64,000 bases of DNA, from positions 2,564,501 through 2,628,500 of the forward strand of contig NZ_OY762015.1 of the NCBI RefSeq assembly GCF_963665055.1, in the 5' to 3' direction. The DNA comes from an uncultured Methanobacterium sp. (lineage in GTDB: Archaea > Methanobacteriota > Methanobacteria > Methanobacteriales > Methanobacteriaceae). Both the position numbers and the translations under genes were made by a program. This document shows positions 47,869 through 57,804 of the stretch, one piece after another (position 1 is the first letter of the stretch; every line of letters starts with the position of its first letter). Under the pieces are notes generated by a model that was not told the origin of the DNA, did no database searches, and saw nothing but the letters and a program-made list of their open reading frames with translations.

Positions 47869-47961
47869 TCTAAACTCCTCCATATAACGTCCAAATTTAT
47901 TCGATCGTGTAGTTATTTAATAATTGAAATGTCGTATTTTCCATACATCTTAAATTATGAA

Positions 47962-49701
47962 TTAAACAATTGAATAAATGGTTATTTTCTCATTATTTTC
48001 GTTTGTATTTAATATTTGAACTGGAATATTTTTTTCTTTAACGATACTGTTTTCATAATTATTTTGGGCCAGAATATATTCATTTTCATGATTCAGATCC
48101 ATATGGAAATCATTTATAGATTTGACCTTTATGTCGGGTCTTCCATAAATGTAGAGAATTTTTTTTAAATTGTCATTTACTAAAATGTATCTATTTGCAA
48201 AAAAATTATCATAGGCATTGCTAGGAAAATAATAAATACTGGCATTTTGTGGAATATTTTTATTTATGAATTGAATAGAATCTTTAAAATCGGACTGATA
48301 ATCTTTATAATCATTTATCTCACCATATACTCCATTAACTTTGGGAAACATTATAAAACAACCACATAAAACACCTGAAATTATTAAGAAAACTATTAAA
48401 ATACTTATAATTTTCGAATGTTTATAATGCTTTAAAATTTCTTCCCGGTCAAGAATATAACATTTTTTAAGTTGTTTTAGGATTATTGCCACTGTAATTC
48501 CAATGTAAATACTTAATCCAAAAGTGGCTTCAGTAATATATGTTGTAGTTATAAAATCAAAAAACAGAAGGGGGATAATTCCTCCCCAAAACCATAATAA
48601 AAATACTTTTTGTGAATTATTGGCAAAATAAAAACCAGATAATAGTAAAACTATCAGGAATATGATTCCTACAAATGAATTCAAATATCCCAAAAAGGTG
48701 ATTAAAAAGACGAAACACAGTAAGAATAAGATTCTCTTGAAGGTTAATCTCTTAAAAAGTTTAATCACTATAATGGATGATGCCATGAAAATAAGAATTG
48801 GTCCGCTTAATCCGCTAAATATATTTTTGAAATAATAAAAGAGACGTTCACCAATAAAGGAGATTGAAAAAGAACTATTTATCATATTCAAAATTTGAGT
48901 TTTTAAAGGATCAAACATGAAAATAGAAACAAAAGTAACTCCTAAGATTGTTCCTAAAATTGCCAGCGATTTGTAGTTTAAGAGATTTTTTAACCTATTT
49001 TCATTTTGACTGGCATAATAGAAGCCTACGACCAAAGGAATTATTATAATTGCAGTTTCTCTGGTAAACATTGCTAATAACGAGAATATGATTCCAATAA
49101 ACAAATTCTTTTTGTTTTGTTGGTTCTCTTTGATATATTTTAAAAGGAAAAATAGTCCGATGCTCATAAAAAATAGACAACTGGTTTTAATTAAATCACT
49201 TAACCAGAAAAGTATGGATAGTAAGTATCCAAAACATACAATAAAACTGAAAAAAGAGAAAACTCCTGCGATTTTTCCATGGAAAAGTTCTCCTAATTTA
49301 TATAAAAAGATCATAGATCCTAAAAATGTTGCATCAAGAACTAATTGGTAACCTAATGGGTTTATTCCCCATAACTTAAAGCCGAGCCACCATATAACTC
49401 CTACAACAGGTCGATAATGATTTTCAAAATTTGATGCTGAGATAACATTTGTTATGTTTGGATGTTGTATCGCAAAATATACCCAGTTAAAGTCATCAAG
49501 TCTGAAAGAAAGGGGAGTTGTCACAGCCATTATGAGAAGAGAAAATAGGATCACAATGAATAAAAAGAAATCGATTTTTAATTTCTTAAAATTTTCATTT
49601 ATATTTTTTAATAAAAAGTAAATTGATCTTGAAATCACATCAACTGATATCAAAACTGTAATTAGAATTTTTTTTAGCAAATTAGTATTCAACTTAATCA
49701 T
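47962..49701 (-). CDS. Integral membrane glycosyltransferase, GT-C fold (579 aa)
   Basis: A polytopic membrane protein with many hydrophobic helices and a hydrophilic C-terminal part (about 445-579). After the first helix, in the first outer loop, comes LSFRLDDFNWVYFA (about 65-78); an acidic motif at this position is typical of dolichyl-phosphate-mannose-dependent (PMT/ArnT-like) GT-C enzymes. These transfer a sugar from a lipid carrier on the outer face of the membrane, which suits a role in decorating surface proteins or polysaccharide here. The gene is divergent from the DUF362 gene, with inverted-repeat site D between them. The ribosome site is GGGGGA before the ATG. The exact donor and acceptor are unknown. 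Confidence 0.75.
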   Translation of the reverse strand: MIKLNTNLLKKILITVLISVDVISRSIYFLLKNINENFKKLKIDFFLFIVILFSLLIMAVTTPLSFRLDDFNWVYFAIQHPNITNVISASNFENHYRPVVGVIWWLGFKLWGINPLGYQLVLDATFLGSMIFLYKLGELFHGKIAGVFSFFSFIVCFGYLLSILFWLSDLIKTSCLFFMSIGLFFLLKYIKENQQNKKNLFIGIIFSLLAMFTRETAIIIIPLVVGFYYASQNENRLKNLLNYKSLAILGTILGVTFVSIFMFDPLKTQILNMINSSFSISFIGERLFYYFKNIFSGLSGPILIFMASSIIVIKLFKRLTFKRILFLLCFVFLITFLGYLNSFVGIIFLIVLLLSGFYFANNSQKVFLLWFWGGIIPLLFFDFITTTYITEATFGLSIYIGITVAIILKQLKKCYILDREEILKHYKHSKIISILIVFLIISGVLCGCFIMFPKVNGVYGEINDYKDYQSDFKDSIQFINKNIPQNASIYYFPSNAYDNFFANRYILVNDNLKKILYIYGRPDIKVKSINDFHMDLNHENEYILAQNNYENSIVKEKNIPVQILNTNENNEKITIYSIV

Positions 49702-49802
49702 TTTCCCCCATATATAGCAACATATGAATATTGTTTCCTTAATATTTTATTAAATCATGAATAATGCATATTTCAATTTAACTGAGATTTTAAGTAATCA
49801 TT

Positions 49803-49826
49803 CGATATGTTTATATAAACATGTCG
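49803..49826. promoter_or_regulatory. TATA-centred inverted repeat (site D)
   Basis: CGATATG and CATGTCG flank TTTATATAAA. The symmetry extends to TCGA at both ends with one mismatch, giving a near-perfect 26-bp palindrome. It lies between divergent genes (membrane glycosyltransferase on -, DUF362 on +), so it could control both. A second TATA box and half-site (TATATAAATATATCGAT, about 49835-49851) follows on the + side. Confidence 0.75.
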
Positions 49827-49897
49827 ACTAATCTTATATAAATATATCGATAGATAATGTATATCAAAATTATTTGAGTATTTATGGTGAAATTAAT

Positions 49898-50851
49898 ATG
49901 AATGAGTGTTTAATAGGGATTAAAAAAATCACAGAAGTTAAAAATGAGGAAGAAATAAAAAACGCTGTCTTCGAGTTGCTAGATCAGATGAAAAGCAATG
50001 AACAGATAAAAATACCTCCCAATGCGAATATCTTAATCAAACCCAACATTTGCCTGGTTAAATGCCATGAATCTGGCACCACAGTTGATCCTTTCATTGT
50101 TAAATCTCTGGTGGACTGGTTAATACTAAATTTCGACATAAAATCTATTATTATTGCAGAAGCAGATGCCACTCAGCTTAATATTGATGTGGGGTTCATG
50201 GTTCTGGGGTGGAGGAAATTTTTCGAAGAATATGATAATGTTAATCTTCTGAATTTAACTAAAGATGACTATGTTGATGTGAAATTGGCTGATGGGTTGT
50301 ATTTTGAAAATATGAAGATGTCTAAAACTTTCATGGAATCTGATTATCTGATCTCAGTGGCCAAGCTTAAAACCCACACCATGACCAAAATTACTGGAAT
50401 TTTAAAGAACCAGTACGGTGCCAACCCGATAAAACATAAAATTCAGTATCATGATGATTTAGATGAAGTGATCTATGATTTAAATAAAGTCAGAATACCC
50501 GACCTCTGTTTAGTTGATGGTGTGATTGCAATGGAAGGTGCTGGACCGGTAAGTGGAATTCCTAATCCAGTTGGACTCTTGATTGTAGGAAATGATCCGG
50601 TTGCTGTAGATCATGCCAGTGCTAAACTAATGGGGTTCAATCCTCGCAAAGTTTCCCATCTTAAATTAGCTCACGATAAAGGCTTGGGAAGTTTTGATTA
50701 CGATGTATTTGGTGAGGATATTAATGATGTTGCAACTAAATTCCGGTTTGTCAGTCCCTGGAAAGAATTTGTGACAAAGGTCTATCAAAATAAATTTATC
50801 CACAAGATCCCATTATGGAAAAAAGTGGCCTTAGCGATTTTCAGGAGATGA
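49898..50851 (+). CDS. DUF362-family protein (317 aa)
   Basis: I chose the ATG at 49898 because GGTGA lies seven bases upstream; a TTG 24 bases earlier is less likely. The DUF362 family is recognised from the motif KTHTMTKITGILKNQYG (about 160-176) and the flanks NILIKPNICL (about 41-50) and PVAVDHASAKLMGFNP (about 236-251). The family has no settled function; members often occur with iron-sulfur proteins or in biosynthetic loci. No signal peptide or ferredoxin Cys cluster is seen, so it is cytoplasmic. Its stop codon is four bases before the proposed start of the next gene, and its last codons carry that gene's ribosome site, so the two products are probably made together. Confidence 0.8.
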   Translation: MNECLIGIKKITEVKNEEEIKNAVFELLDQMKSNEQIKIPPNANILIKPNICLVKCHESGTTVDPFIVKSLVDWLILNFDIKSIIIAEADATQLNIDVGFMVLGWRKFFEEYDNVNLLNLTKDDYVDVKLADGLYFENMKMSKTFMESDYLISVAKLKTHTMTKITGILKNQYGANPIKHKIQYHDDLDEVIYDLNKVRIPDLCLVDGVIAMEGAGPVSGIPNPVGLLIVGNDPVAVDHASAKLMGFNPRKVSHLKLAHDKGLGSFDYDVFGEDINDVATKFRFVSPWKEFVTKVYQNKFIHKIPLWKKVALAIFRR

Positions 50852-50853
50852 TC
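50843..50853 (+). promoter_or_regulatory. Ribosome site inside the DUF362 stop region
   Basis: AGGAGATGATC overlaps the TGA stop (50849-50851) and nearly matches the archaeal anti-Shine-Dalgarno complement GGAGGTGATC. The first in-frame codon at useful distance is ATA at 50856. It supports translational coupling to the next gene. Confidence 0.6.
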
Positions 50854-50855
50854 AC

Positions 50856-51905
50856 ATATCTAAACTTAAAATTGGAATTGTTGGTCTTGGAGCCATTGCC
50901 ACAAAAATGCATATTCCTGTCCTATCCTCATTTGAAGATGTTATAATTGATTCAGCTGCCGAAATTGATACAGAACGGGGTAAAAAAGCAGCAGATAAAT
51001 TTGGCATACCCAATTACTACGGTGATTACCAGGAAATGTATGAAAAGTCAGATCTGGATGGTGTTTTTGTCTGCCTTCCCAATTTTTTACACTACGAATC
51101 AGTTAATAAAGCTCTAAAAAATGATCTGAATGTTTTTTGTGAGAAACCAATGGGTTTAACTGCTCATGAAGCATCTAAATTAGTTGAAATTGCCCAAGCT
51201 AAAGATTTAGTTCTGGGTGTGGGTTATAATCGTAGGCTGGATAAAACATATGAACAGGCTGCAGAAATGGTTAAAGGGCACCGATTAGGGAAATTATTAC
51301 AAATAAATGGAGTTTTAATGAATACTGGACCATATGGAGGCTGGGTACCCAGCAGTGACTGGTTCTTCAATGATAAATGTGGAGTTTTATATGATTCAGG
51401 CCCGCATCTTATGGATCTGATGATGTATATACTGTCAGATAAGATTGTAGAAGTTTTCGCAGAGGGCGTAAGTACTATGTATGAAATAGACGTCTTTGAT
51501 AATATTGTTGGTACTTTTAGGACTGAAAAAGGAGTTTTAGGATCATTTAATATTGGTTGGAGGGCGGGTGCTGATTTTGATGCAGTACAGGTACATGGAA
51601 CTGGATGTTCGGTAGTTGCAGATCCCATGGAAATTAAGTCCAAGCATGGGATGTATGGGCCACTGGATAAGATTTCAGACAATTTGAACTCAACCAAAGC
51701 TATTGCACGTTCATTTATTGGAAAAACAACCCGGGGGATTCCAGTAAGTGAAACGTTTTTTCATGAGGATAGAAAGTTCCTTGATGCGATTTTAAACAAA
51801 GGAAAACTTGCTGCCTCTGGTGAAGATGCTCTTAATACTCTAAGGGTTTTAGAAGCAGTTAAACAAAGTCTTCAGGATAAAAAATCGGTTGTTGTTAAAG
51901 AATAA
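50856..51905 (+). CDS. Gfo/Idh/MocA-family oxidoreductase, probable ATA start (349 aa)
   Basis: NAD(P)-dependent sugar dehydrogenase family. The first ATG (50907) would remove the first strand and glycine motif of the Rossmann fold. Upstream in frame the sequence reads SKLKIGIVGLGAIATKMHIP, a textbook start, with no ATG, GTG or TTG after the stop at 50832. An ATA at 50856, three bases after a strong ribosome site, is therefore the best candidate start. Further motifs: CLPNFLHYE and FCEKPMGLTAHEA (family EKP), and DSGPHLMDLMMYI in the catalytic domain. It probably oxidises or reduces a nucleotide-sugar for the nearby glycan pathway. It is convergent with the flippase gene, with a 14-base gap. 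A sequencing error at the start codon is possible. Confidence 0.87.
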   Translation: MSKLKIGIVGLGAIATKMHIPVLSSFEDVIIDSAAEIDTERGKKAADKFGIPNYYGDYQEMYEKSDLDGVFVCLPNFLHYESVNKALKNDLNVFCEKPMGLTAHEASKLVEIAQAKDLVLGVGYNRRLDKTYEQAAEMVKGHRLGKLLQINGVLMNTGPYGGWVPSSDWFFNDKCGVLYDSGPHLMDLMMYILSDKIVEVFAEGVSTMYEIDVFDNIVGTFRTEKGVLGSFNIGWRAGADFDAVQVHGTGCSVVADPMEIKSKHGMYGPLDKISDNLNSTKAIARSFIGKTTRGIPVSETFFHEDRKFLDAILNKGKLAASGEDALNTLRVLEAVKQSLQDKKSVVVKE

Positions 51906-51919
51906 TCAACCAGTTTTTT

Positions 51920-53353
51920 TTATTTCTTTAATTTTATAGTAGTCACTACCTTTTTAAACAGTTCCAAATCATCTTTTTTGAAACAGTTAAAAACTTTTAA
52001 TAACACTAGATAACTCCCTATGATGATAATTGAAACTATGTAATGATTCATATCCTTAAATGAAATACTTACAACCCCCAGTATTCCGGTTATCAGTATC
52101 ATCTTCAAAGTGAATTTCGCAGGTAGATCCAAATAACGAGATATAAACCATAATCCCATGAAGAAAACCAGTAATTGTGAAACCAATGTTCCAATAATTG
52201 CACCAAAATATCCCATTGAAGGAATTAAAGCAATATCAAGTATTATATTCATTACTGCAAAAATTCCCAGGGTGTATGTCACTATTTTTTGTTTGTTAAT
52301 GGCTGCCAGAACCATTTCAATAAACCGGGCAATAGTGAGGGGTATTAAAAGCCAAATAAGAATTTGAAAAATTAAAATAGAATTAAAAAATTGGTTACCA
52401 AAAAAATACAGGATAATGGGGCTGGCTAGGATATACAGAACAAGGGTAAGAGGAGTGATTACCATAAATAGAAATTTATAGGTTTTTTCATATCCCTCTT
52501 TCAATAGGTCTTCCTGGGATTTGAAAAAATTGGAGAAAGTGGGGAAAATCGCAGCAGAAATTGAGTAAAAAAAGGTTAAAAGAACAGTTAGGACATATAC
52601 TGGAAGAGAGTACCACCCAGTTGCTGCATTACCTACGTAGTGGGTAATGGCTACAATATCAAAATTGAAAAAGATGGTGTTAAATGCAATTGCCAAACCA
52701 AAAGGGAGTCCTCCCATGATTAGATATTTTGAAAATTTTGAACTAACTAAAAATTTTGTCCGGGGAATTTTATCCCTGAAGAGTTTGTAATTGAATATCA
52801 ATGCAAAAAGGTTCCCCAATAAAAATGCCAGCATTACCTGTATAAGACCGTAACCTAAAAACAGGAAGATGATAACAAGTAGGGTGATAATGATTTTACT
52901 AGTGGTTAAGGTTAAAGCACCATATTCCATTGTTTCATAAGCATAAAATATAGAGCGGAATACATCTGAAAATGAATTCAGAATGTAACTTATGGTCATG
53001 ATATAAAGGGAAAATTTAATTACATCAGGGTAATTACCCAGATTTGCCAGGGCAAAAACTACACTAAATGTCACTAATGATAAAATTGTTTTTATTATTA
53101 TGCCGTTACTAAAATATTCACTGGTTAAACTTTTATCTCTTGAAACTTCCTGGATGGTTAGAGATCTTAATCCAAAATCCAGGAATATGCTTGTTAAAAG
53201 TGTAAAGGACATTATAAAACTGTACTGACCGAAACCGACATCTCCTAAAAATCGGGGTAACAAAATTGCTAAAATCACCAGGGATATTTGATTAACAACT
53301 TCAATGGTTACCAGGGAGGTTATATTCTTGGTGACAGTTTTAATCAGACTCAT
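51920..53353 (-). CDS. Polysaccharide flippase, Wzx/MOP-type (477 aa)
   Basis: A multispanning membrane protein (about 12-14 helices) that starts with SLIKTVTKNITSLV and continues with LPRFLGDVGFGQYSF, typical of the polysaccharide biosynthesis (Wzx-like) branch of the MOP exporter superfamily. It should flip lipid-linked glycan units across the cytoplasmic membrane. The start is the ATG at 53353 with a GAGGG ribosome site. An upstream in-frame ATG (53425) would overlap the previous gene by 41 bases and has no support. It is the last gene of a long - strand series and lies 31 bases after the DUF2206-type gene. The specific glycan is unknown. Confidence 0.87.
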   Translation of the reverse strand: MSLIKTVTKNITSLVTIEVVNQISLVILAILLPRFLGDVGFGQYSFIMSFTLLTSIFLDFGLRSLTIQEVSRDKSLTSEYFSNGIIIKTILSLVTFSVVFALANLGNYPDVIKFSLYIMTISYILNSFSDVFRSIFYAYETMEYGALTLTTSKIIITLLVIIFLFLGYGLIQVMLAFLLGNLFALIFNYKLFRDKIPRTKFLVSSKFSKYLIMGGLPFGLAIAFNTIFFNFDIVAITHYVGNAATGWYSLPVYVLTVLLTFFYSISAAIFPTFSNFFKSQEDLLKEGYEKTYKFLFMVITPLTLVLYILASPIILYFFGNQFFNSILIFQILIWLLIPLTIARFIEMVLAAINKQKIVTYTLGIFAVMNIILDIALIPSMGYFGAIIGTLVSQLLVFFMGLWFISRYLDLPAKFTLKMILITGILGVVSISFKDMNHYIVSIIIIGSYLVLLKVFNCFKKDDLELFKKVVTTIKLKK

Positions 53354-53384
53354 ATTTCTTTGTCCCTCGAATGGTAAAGAGGAT

Positions 53385-55616
53385 CTAATTACTACCAGTA
53401 TATATCGAACTGGCTCCATTATCATAGACGAAACTTAATTTTTTGAGTTTAGGAGTAAGTGTGGATGTCTTAGTAGGAGTATCAAAACTTATAGAATCCA
53501 TCATTATGTTTCCAACTCGATTGGGGTATCCTAAATACACATATTCGTTTTTCTTAACAATTGTATTATTTTTAAGCCGGTCATTGTAATAAACCTGGAG
53601 ATTCTTCCCATAACTTATCAGGGGGTGGCTGCTAATGTAATCTACATATATGGTGCTGTTAACATTAGAATATTGATTAAGCCATTTCACGCTAATAATA
53701 TCCTGATTGAACATATTAAGGGCGTTGTAAAGAGTTATCTGTTTATCTAAATCGGTGCTATTCATGTCATTCTGGCTTAATGCGATTGATGTACCATAAT
53801 CATTGGTAACTGCGTATACAAATCCTGTATCAAATAAGAAAAAAATGATCAAGAAAATAGACACTATTTTAAGTGGCAACTCTCTGTGCTGGGGGGAATT
53901 GTATTTATTTACCATTTTAAAGGCATATTCTATGATGATACATCCTCCAATTATGGCAAAAGGAGCTAAAAATATCATGGCAATCTGATATACGCGCGAC
54001 GTATTTACCGATGATGCAAAATTTGGAACTGCAATTGCTGCAAGTAACATAATGAATGCAAATATTGATAAAACAACATATTCCAGCTTAAATTTAGTTT
54101 CTCTAAATTTTATAACAGTCAGTAAAATACCAACACTCATAAAAGCCTGTGTTGTTAATTGCAGGATTTTTCCAATGTAGCGCAATGTTGAAATTGGCTG
54201 GTGAGTCAGTAAACTCAATCCCTGAGCATAATTTGGATTTAAAAATGAGGATAAAAAACTGCTCATGATTTTGTTAGCGATATCTGAAATCATTTTCAAA
54301 TAGAATGAATTGGAAGTAAACCCATACCATACTAAAGCTGAAGTGAATAAAATAATAATAACCAGGGCAAGTATTGTAAGATCAGAAAAATCAATTACAA
54401 AGGGACTTTTTGTAATTTTTTGGAATTTCTGAGAATAGAATATATTTAATAATATAAGAGCAGGAATCATCATCAAAAAAACAAAAAGAAATGTTAATGT
54501 GTAATGGGAAATTACTAAAGAAAAACCAAATATTAAGGATAGAACTATTTTTCTCAGGTAATCGCTCTCATCGAAAATTGATATTAATATTAAAACCAGA
54601 AATATCTCTCCAATTTCTTGACGTGCCAATGCTAACATTCCGGTATCAAATACAGAAAATGAAATGAAAAAAAAGCAGCACAAAAATGCTATTTTATGGT
54701 TTGTTTGTGGTTTAAAGAGTATATACATGCCTAATGGAACTAAAGCAAATAGGAATGGATAAATAATCTTAAATACCCATACAAGATTAAGTTTACATAT
54801 ATTAGATAGAATTGTAGGAAGTATTGTCACACTCAGCATTGAATTATAATCAATGGCAATGGATGGATTCCAGATAGAGTTATTCTGCACCATGTTAGCT
54901 AAATGATATTCAAAGTGAATATCCCAACCCCATAAGTTTGGGGATATTAAAGATAAACTGAAAAGGATGGACAATGATACTATAAAAATGATTAAGGGAT
55001 AAAATTTCTTGGGGTATTTATCAAAAACAGTTAAAATTACTACCAGGCAGATGGAGACATATAAAATTAATAATAATCCTGTATTCTGATATAAATTAAC
55101 TAAATAGGTACCAGTTATTGCCATAATTGGCAATAAGAGTAAAAATAACATCTGAGGATTGTCAAAATCTTTTATTAAATCTTTAAAAGTATAAATTGAG
55201 TTTGGATATTTATTGAAATTATTATCCTGCCTAAAGTAATCGATTAATGCCATTAAAGTTATGGAAATTGTTAGGGTAATGATTAAGGATGTATTGGATA
55301 AGGGTGTGTTAATGCCCAAAAAAGGATACAGTGTATTCATTAAAAGCCCTATTAGCATTAAAAATGTCATGCTTAATCCAAATGCATAAATTACTGTTTT
55401 AGGAATACCTAAATGGGTTAACTTTAATATGCGGAGGATTATAACTCCGGGGAAGAAGGTAATAAAGAAAAAAGGGATTAACTGCCTTAAAACAAAGATA
55501 TCCACTCCAATATAACTGAGGCCAATTAATACTAAGAATATAGATTCTAGAACTAGAAATAACTTTAAAAACCTATTTTTTTCCCATTTACATGGGTTAA
55601 TAGCTACATTAATCAA
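53385..55616 (-). CDS. Large DUF2206-type membrane protein (743 aa)
   Basis: Polytopic protein with many membrane helices (about 20-600) and a C-terminal soluble part (about 630-743). I recognise it as resembling DUF2206 membrane proteins, which are common in Methanobacteriales glycan loci. The pattern of helices plus a large outer C-terminal domain (ISVKWLNQYSNVNSTIYVD) recalls GT-C glycosyltransferases, but I could not identify a catalytic acidic motif with confidence. The start overlaps the end of the upstream glycosyltransferase gene by eight bases, so translation is probably coupled. A role in assembling or transferring a lipid-linked sugar outside the cell is an inference. Confidence 0.72.
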   Translation of the reverse strand: MINVAINPCKWEKNRFLKLFLVLESIFLVLIGLSYIGVDIFVLRQLIPFFFITFFPGVIILRILKLTHLGIPKTVIYAFGLSMTFLMLIGLLMNTLYPFLGINTPLSNTSLIITLTISITLMALIDYFRQDNNFNKYPNSIYTFKDLIKDFDNPQMLFLLLLPIMAITGTYLVNLYQNTGLLLILYVSICLVVILTVFDKYPKKFYPLIIFIVSLSILFSLSLISPNLWGWDIHFEYHLANMVQNNSIWNPSIAIDYNSMLSVTILPTILSNICKLNLVWVFKIIYPFLFALVPLGMYILFKPQTNHKIAFLCCFFFISFSVFDTGMLALARQEIGEIFLVLILISIFDESDYLRKIVLSLIFGFSLVISHYTLTFLFVFLMMIPALILLNIFYSQKFQKITKSPFVIDFSDLTILALVIIILFTSALVWYGFTSNSFYLKMISDIANKIMSSFLSSFLNPNYAQGLSLLTHQPISTLRYIGKILQLTTQAFMSVGILLTVIKFRETKFKLEYVVLSIFAFIMLLAAIAVPNFASSVNTSRVYQIAMIFLAPFAIIGGCIIIEYAFKMVNKYNSPQHRELPLKIVSIFLIIFFLFDTGFVYAVTNDYGTSIALSQNDMNSTDLDKQITLYNALNMFNQDIISVKWLNQYSNVNSTIYVDYISSHPLISYGKNLQVYYNDRLKNNTIVKKNEYVYLGYPNRVGNIMMDSISFDTPTKTSTLTPKLKKLSFVYDNGASSIYTGSN

Positions 55617-56781
55617 AATGATTCTCCTTTAATAATTTTAAATAGAATTTATTTAAATCTGATCCGATTTTAACCCAATCATAATGTTCTACCGCCAGTT
55701 TACGGGCATTTGTTCCAATTTTATTTCTTTTATTTTTATCAGTGACCAGAGTGTTGATGGATTTTATCATGCCATCTAAATCTTCAATAACAATAATGTT
55801 TTCATTATTCGTGGCATTAATGCCCTCAATCCCCTTGGGAGTGGTTATTGTAGGTAAACCTGCACCTAAATAATCTAAGATTTTTAATTTAGTCCCACCA
55901 CCTTTTTTCAGAGGAACAATTGCCACATCTGCCATTTTAATCACTTCATTTAACTCTTCAACAAACCCCAGGGATCGGACATTAAATTTTTGGAACTTTT
56001 CAAGGCCGGTTCCTGCCAATAAAAAAATTATCTGTGGTTTTTTTTGAAAGTGTGGAGCAATTTGATTAGTTATTAATCCAAAAGCTTCTCTGTTAGGAGG
56101 GTGTGAAAATGAGCCATGGAAGAGAATAATGGATGCATGGGGATCTATATTCCATTTCTTTCTAATATCTTCTTTTTTTAATCCAGTATTATCTGGGATT
56201 GAACATCCCGATGGAATGACAGTAATCTTATTTTGAATATTGTATCTGTCAATGAAAATTTTTTCATCTTTTTCACTGACACAGGTGATGTGATCAGCCA
56301 ATTTCACAGCTAAATACTCTATAAATCTTATGTAAAGTGGTAAAACACATTTGAACAATTTTGGAAGTTCTATGTCATCTATTACATCATAAATAAAATC
56401 AGATTCCACATTAAGTGCATCATAGACAATTTTTATTTTTTCTCTTCGAAAGAATAAAATTATTTTCACAGCCAATAAACCACTTGGATGGGCAATCTGA
56501 ATTAAATCCAGTTCGTTTTCATTTAATATTCTTCTAATATTTAGAATAAAACTTAAACTAAAATCCCTTAGAATATTGAATTCATGATTTAAAATTGTAG
56601 GGTCATGGTAGGTGTAAACTTTCCCCACTTCATTGTCACTAGGATCAAAATTAGTCTCCTGTTCCAGAATAATCATATTGTTATTATTCCTTAATTGACT
56701 TGTAAGGTTATAGAATCTATTCTGGTTTCCTGATTTTGGTCTGGAAAGGCCACTAAAACTTAAAATATTTAGGATGTCCAT
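55609..56781 (-). CDS. GT4-type glycosyltransferase (390 aa)
   Basis: Cytoplasmic, GT-B fold. The N-terminal half (LSFSGLSRPKSGNQNRFYNL, about 7-26) is the acceptor-binding type. The C-terminal half has FHGSFSHPPNREA (about 217-229), FLLAGTG (about 251-257) and the donor-binding loop PLKKGGGTKLKILDYLGAGLP (about 293-313), in which the usual second Glu of the E-x7-E motif is Asp. It should transfer a sugar from a nucleotide donor to the growing glycan; donor and linkage cannot be read from sequence. It is followed by the DUF2206-type gene with an 8-base overlap. Confidence 0.85.
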   Translation of the reverse strand: MDILNILSFSGLSRPKSGNQNRFYNLTSQLRNNNNMIILEQETNFDPSDNEVGKVYTYHDPTILNHEFNILRDFSLSFILNIRRILNENELDLIQIAHPSGLLAVKIILFFRREKIKIVYDALNVESDFIYDVIDDIELPKLFKCVLPLYIRFIEYLAVKLADHITCVSEKDEKIFIDRYNIQNKITVIPSGCSIPDNTGLKKEDIRKKWNIDPHASIILFHGSFSHPPNREAFGLITNQIAPHFQKKPQIIFLLAGTGLEKFQKFNVRSLGFVEELNEVIKMADVAIVPLKKGGGTKLKILDYLGAGLPTITTPKGIEGINATNNENIIVIEDLDGMIKSINTLVTDKNKRNKIGTNARKLAVEHYDWVKIGSDLNKFYLKLLKENHFD

Positions 56782-56935
56782 GTAATAGATTCCTTATTTT
56801 TTTTGAGAAATGATTGATTCATATCTTATAATTTAAATTTGAAATTGCTGGGGTGTATTTTTGTTATAATTTAATTGGTATGATTTGAGTTTCAGTTTTT
56901 TTGGGATTTTTTTTAAATGGGGATTATAATTTGAA

Positions 56936-57715
56936 TCAAACTTTTCTCCCTTTAATACCCATTCTCATTCCGAATATTTTTAAAAATGAAATATTATTTA
57001 AAACACGCATGCAGGCGGATACTGGTTTAAAAAATGATGTTGGAACCTTTCCCATGAATGGCAACCAATCTTTTAACAAATTATGATCAACTACATAAAC
57101 AGATTCAGCATCAAATTCTTCTAATTTCAATCCACATTTTTTATACATATCTTTGAGTTCACCACGGGTGTAACGATGTTCGAATCCACCTATCCGTTTG
57201 TGCAATCTTCCAGAAAAGAAAGTCACTGGCAAATTTAATAGGTTAGGGCCGGTGATAACCACGTGGCCGTTGGGTTTTACCACCCTTGCCATTTCCATAA
57301 GGGCTTTTAATCTATCTTCATCTTTTTCAATGTGTTCAATTGCAGAAAAACTGGTTACCACATCGAATGAATTGTCGGGGAATGGTAGTTGTCTCCCATC
57401 AGCCAACATTACTTCCAATTTTATATCCTCTTTATTATCTAACTTTGCTATTCTCTCTTTGGCCCCATCAATAACCCATTTTTCAATATCTATACTGGTA
57501 ACATCTGCACCTTTCATGGCAAAATATATATCAGAAATAATATATCCTCCACATCCCACATTAAGTAATTTTTTTCCACGTAATGAAATGGAATCAACAA
57601 GTCGCCTGTCAACATTTGATACTTGTAAATAGTAACCGGGAACGTCAATAAGTAAATGTTTATATTTTTTCATTACTTCTTTTCCCATTATATCTTCTTT
57701 TTCAAGATCAATCAT
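56936..57715 (-). CDS. SAM-dependent methyltransferase (259 aa)
   Basis: Class I methyltransferase. Motif I is LLNVGCGGYIISDI (about 50-63). The acidic residue that binds the SAM ribose is in SIDIEKW (about 74-80), then LADGRQLPFPDNSFDVV (about 103-119) and ITGPN after motif III. It probably methylates a sugar or lipid intermediate, given glycosyltransferases on both sides, but a quinone-type or small-molecule substrate cannot be excluded. GAGGG precedes the ATG at 57715; an internal Met at residue 10 is an alternative start. The C-terminal third is less conserved and may contact the membrane. Confidence 0.83.
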   Translation of the reverse strand: MIDLEKEDIMGKEVMKKYKHLLIDVPGYYLQVSNVDRRLVDSISLRGKKLLNVGCGGYIISDIYFAMKGADVTSIDIEKWVIDGAKERIAKLDNKEDIKLEVMLADGRQLPFPDNSFDVVTSFSAIEHIEKDEDRLKALMEMARVVKPNGHVVITGPNLLNLPVTFFSGRLHKRIGGFEHRYTRGELKDMYKKCGLKLEEFDAESVYVVDHNLLKDWLPFMGKVPTSFFKPVSACMRVLNNISFLKIFGMRMGIKGRKV

Positions 57716-57804
57716 AATTTAACCCTCTTATAAGTTGTTTATAACTATTTAACTTGTAAATAATTTTGTAAAAGCCCCTATGCATTGTGTAAAATTCTCA
57801 TGCT

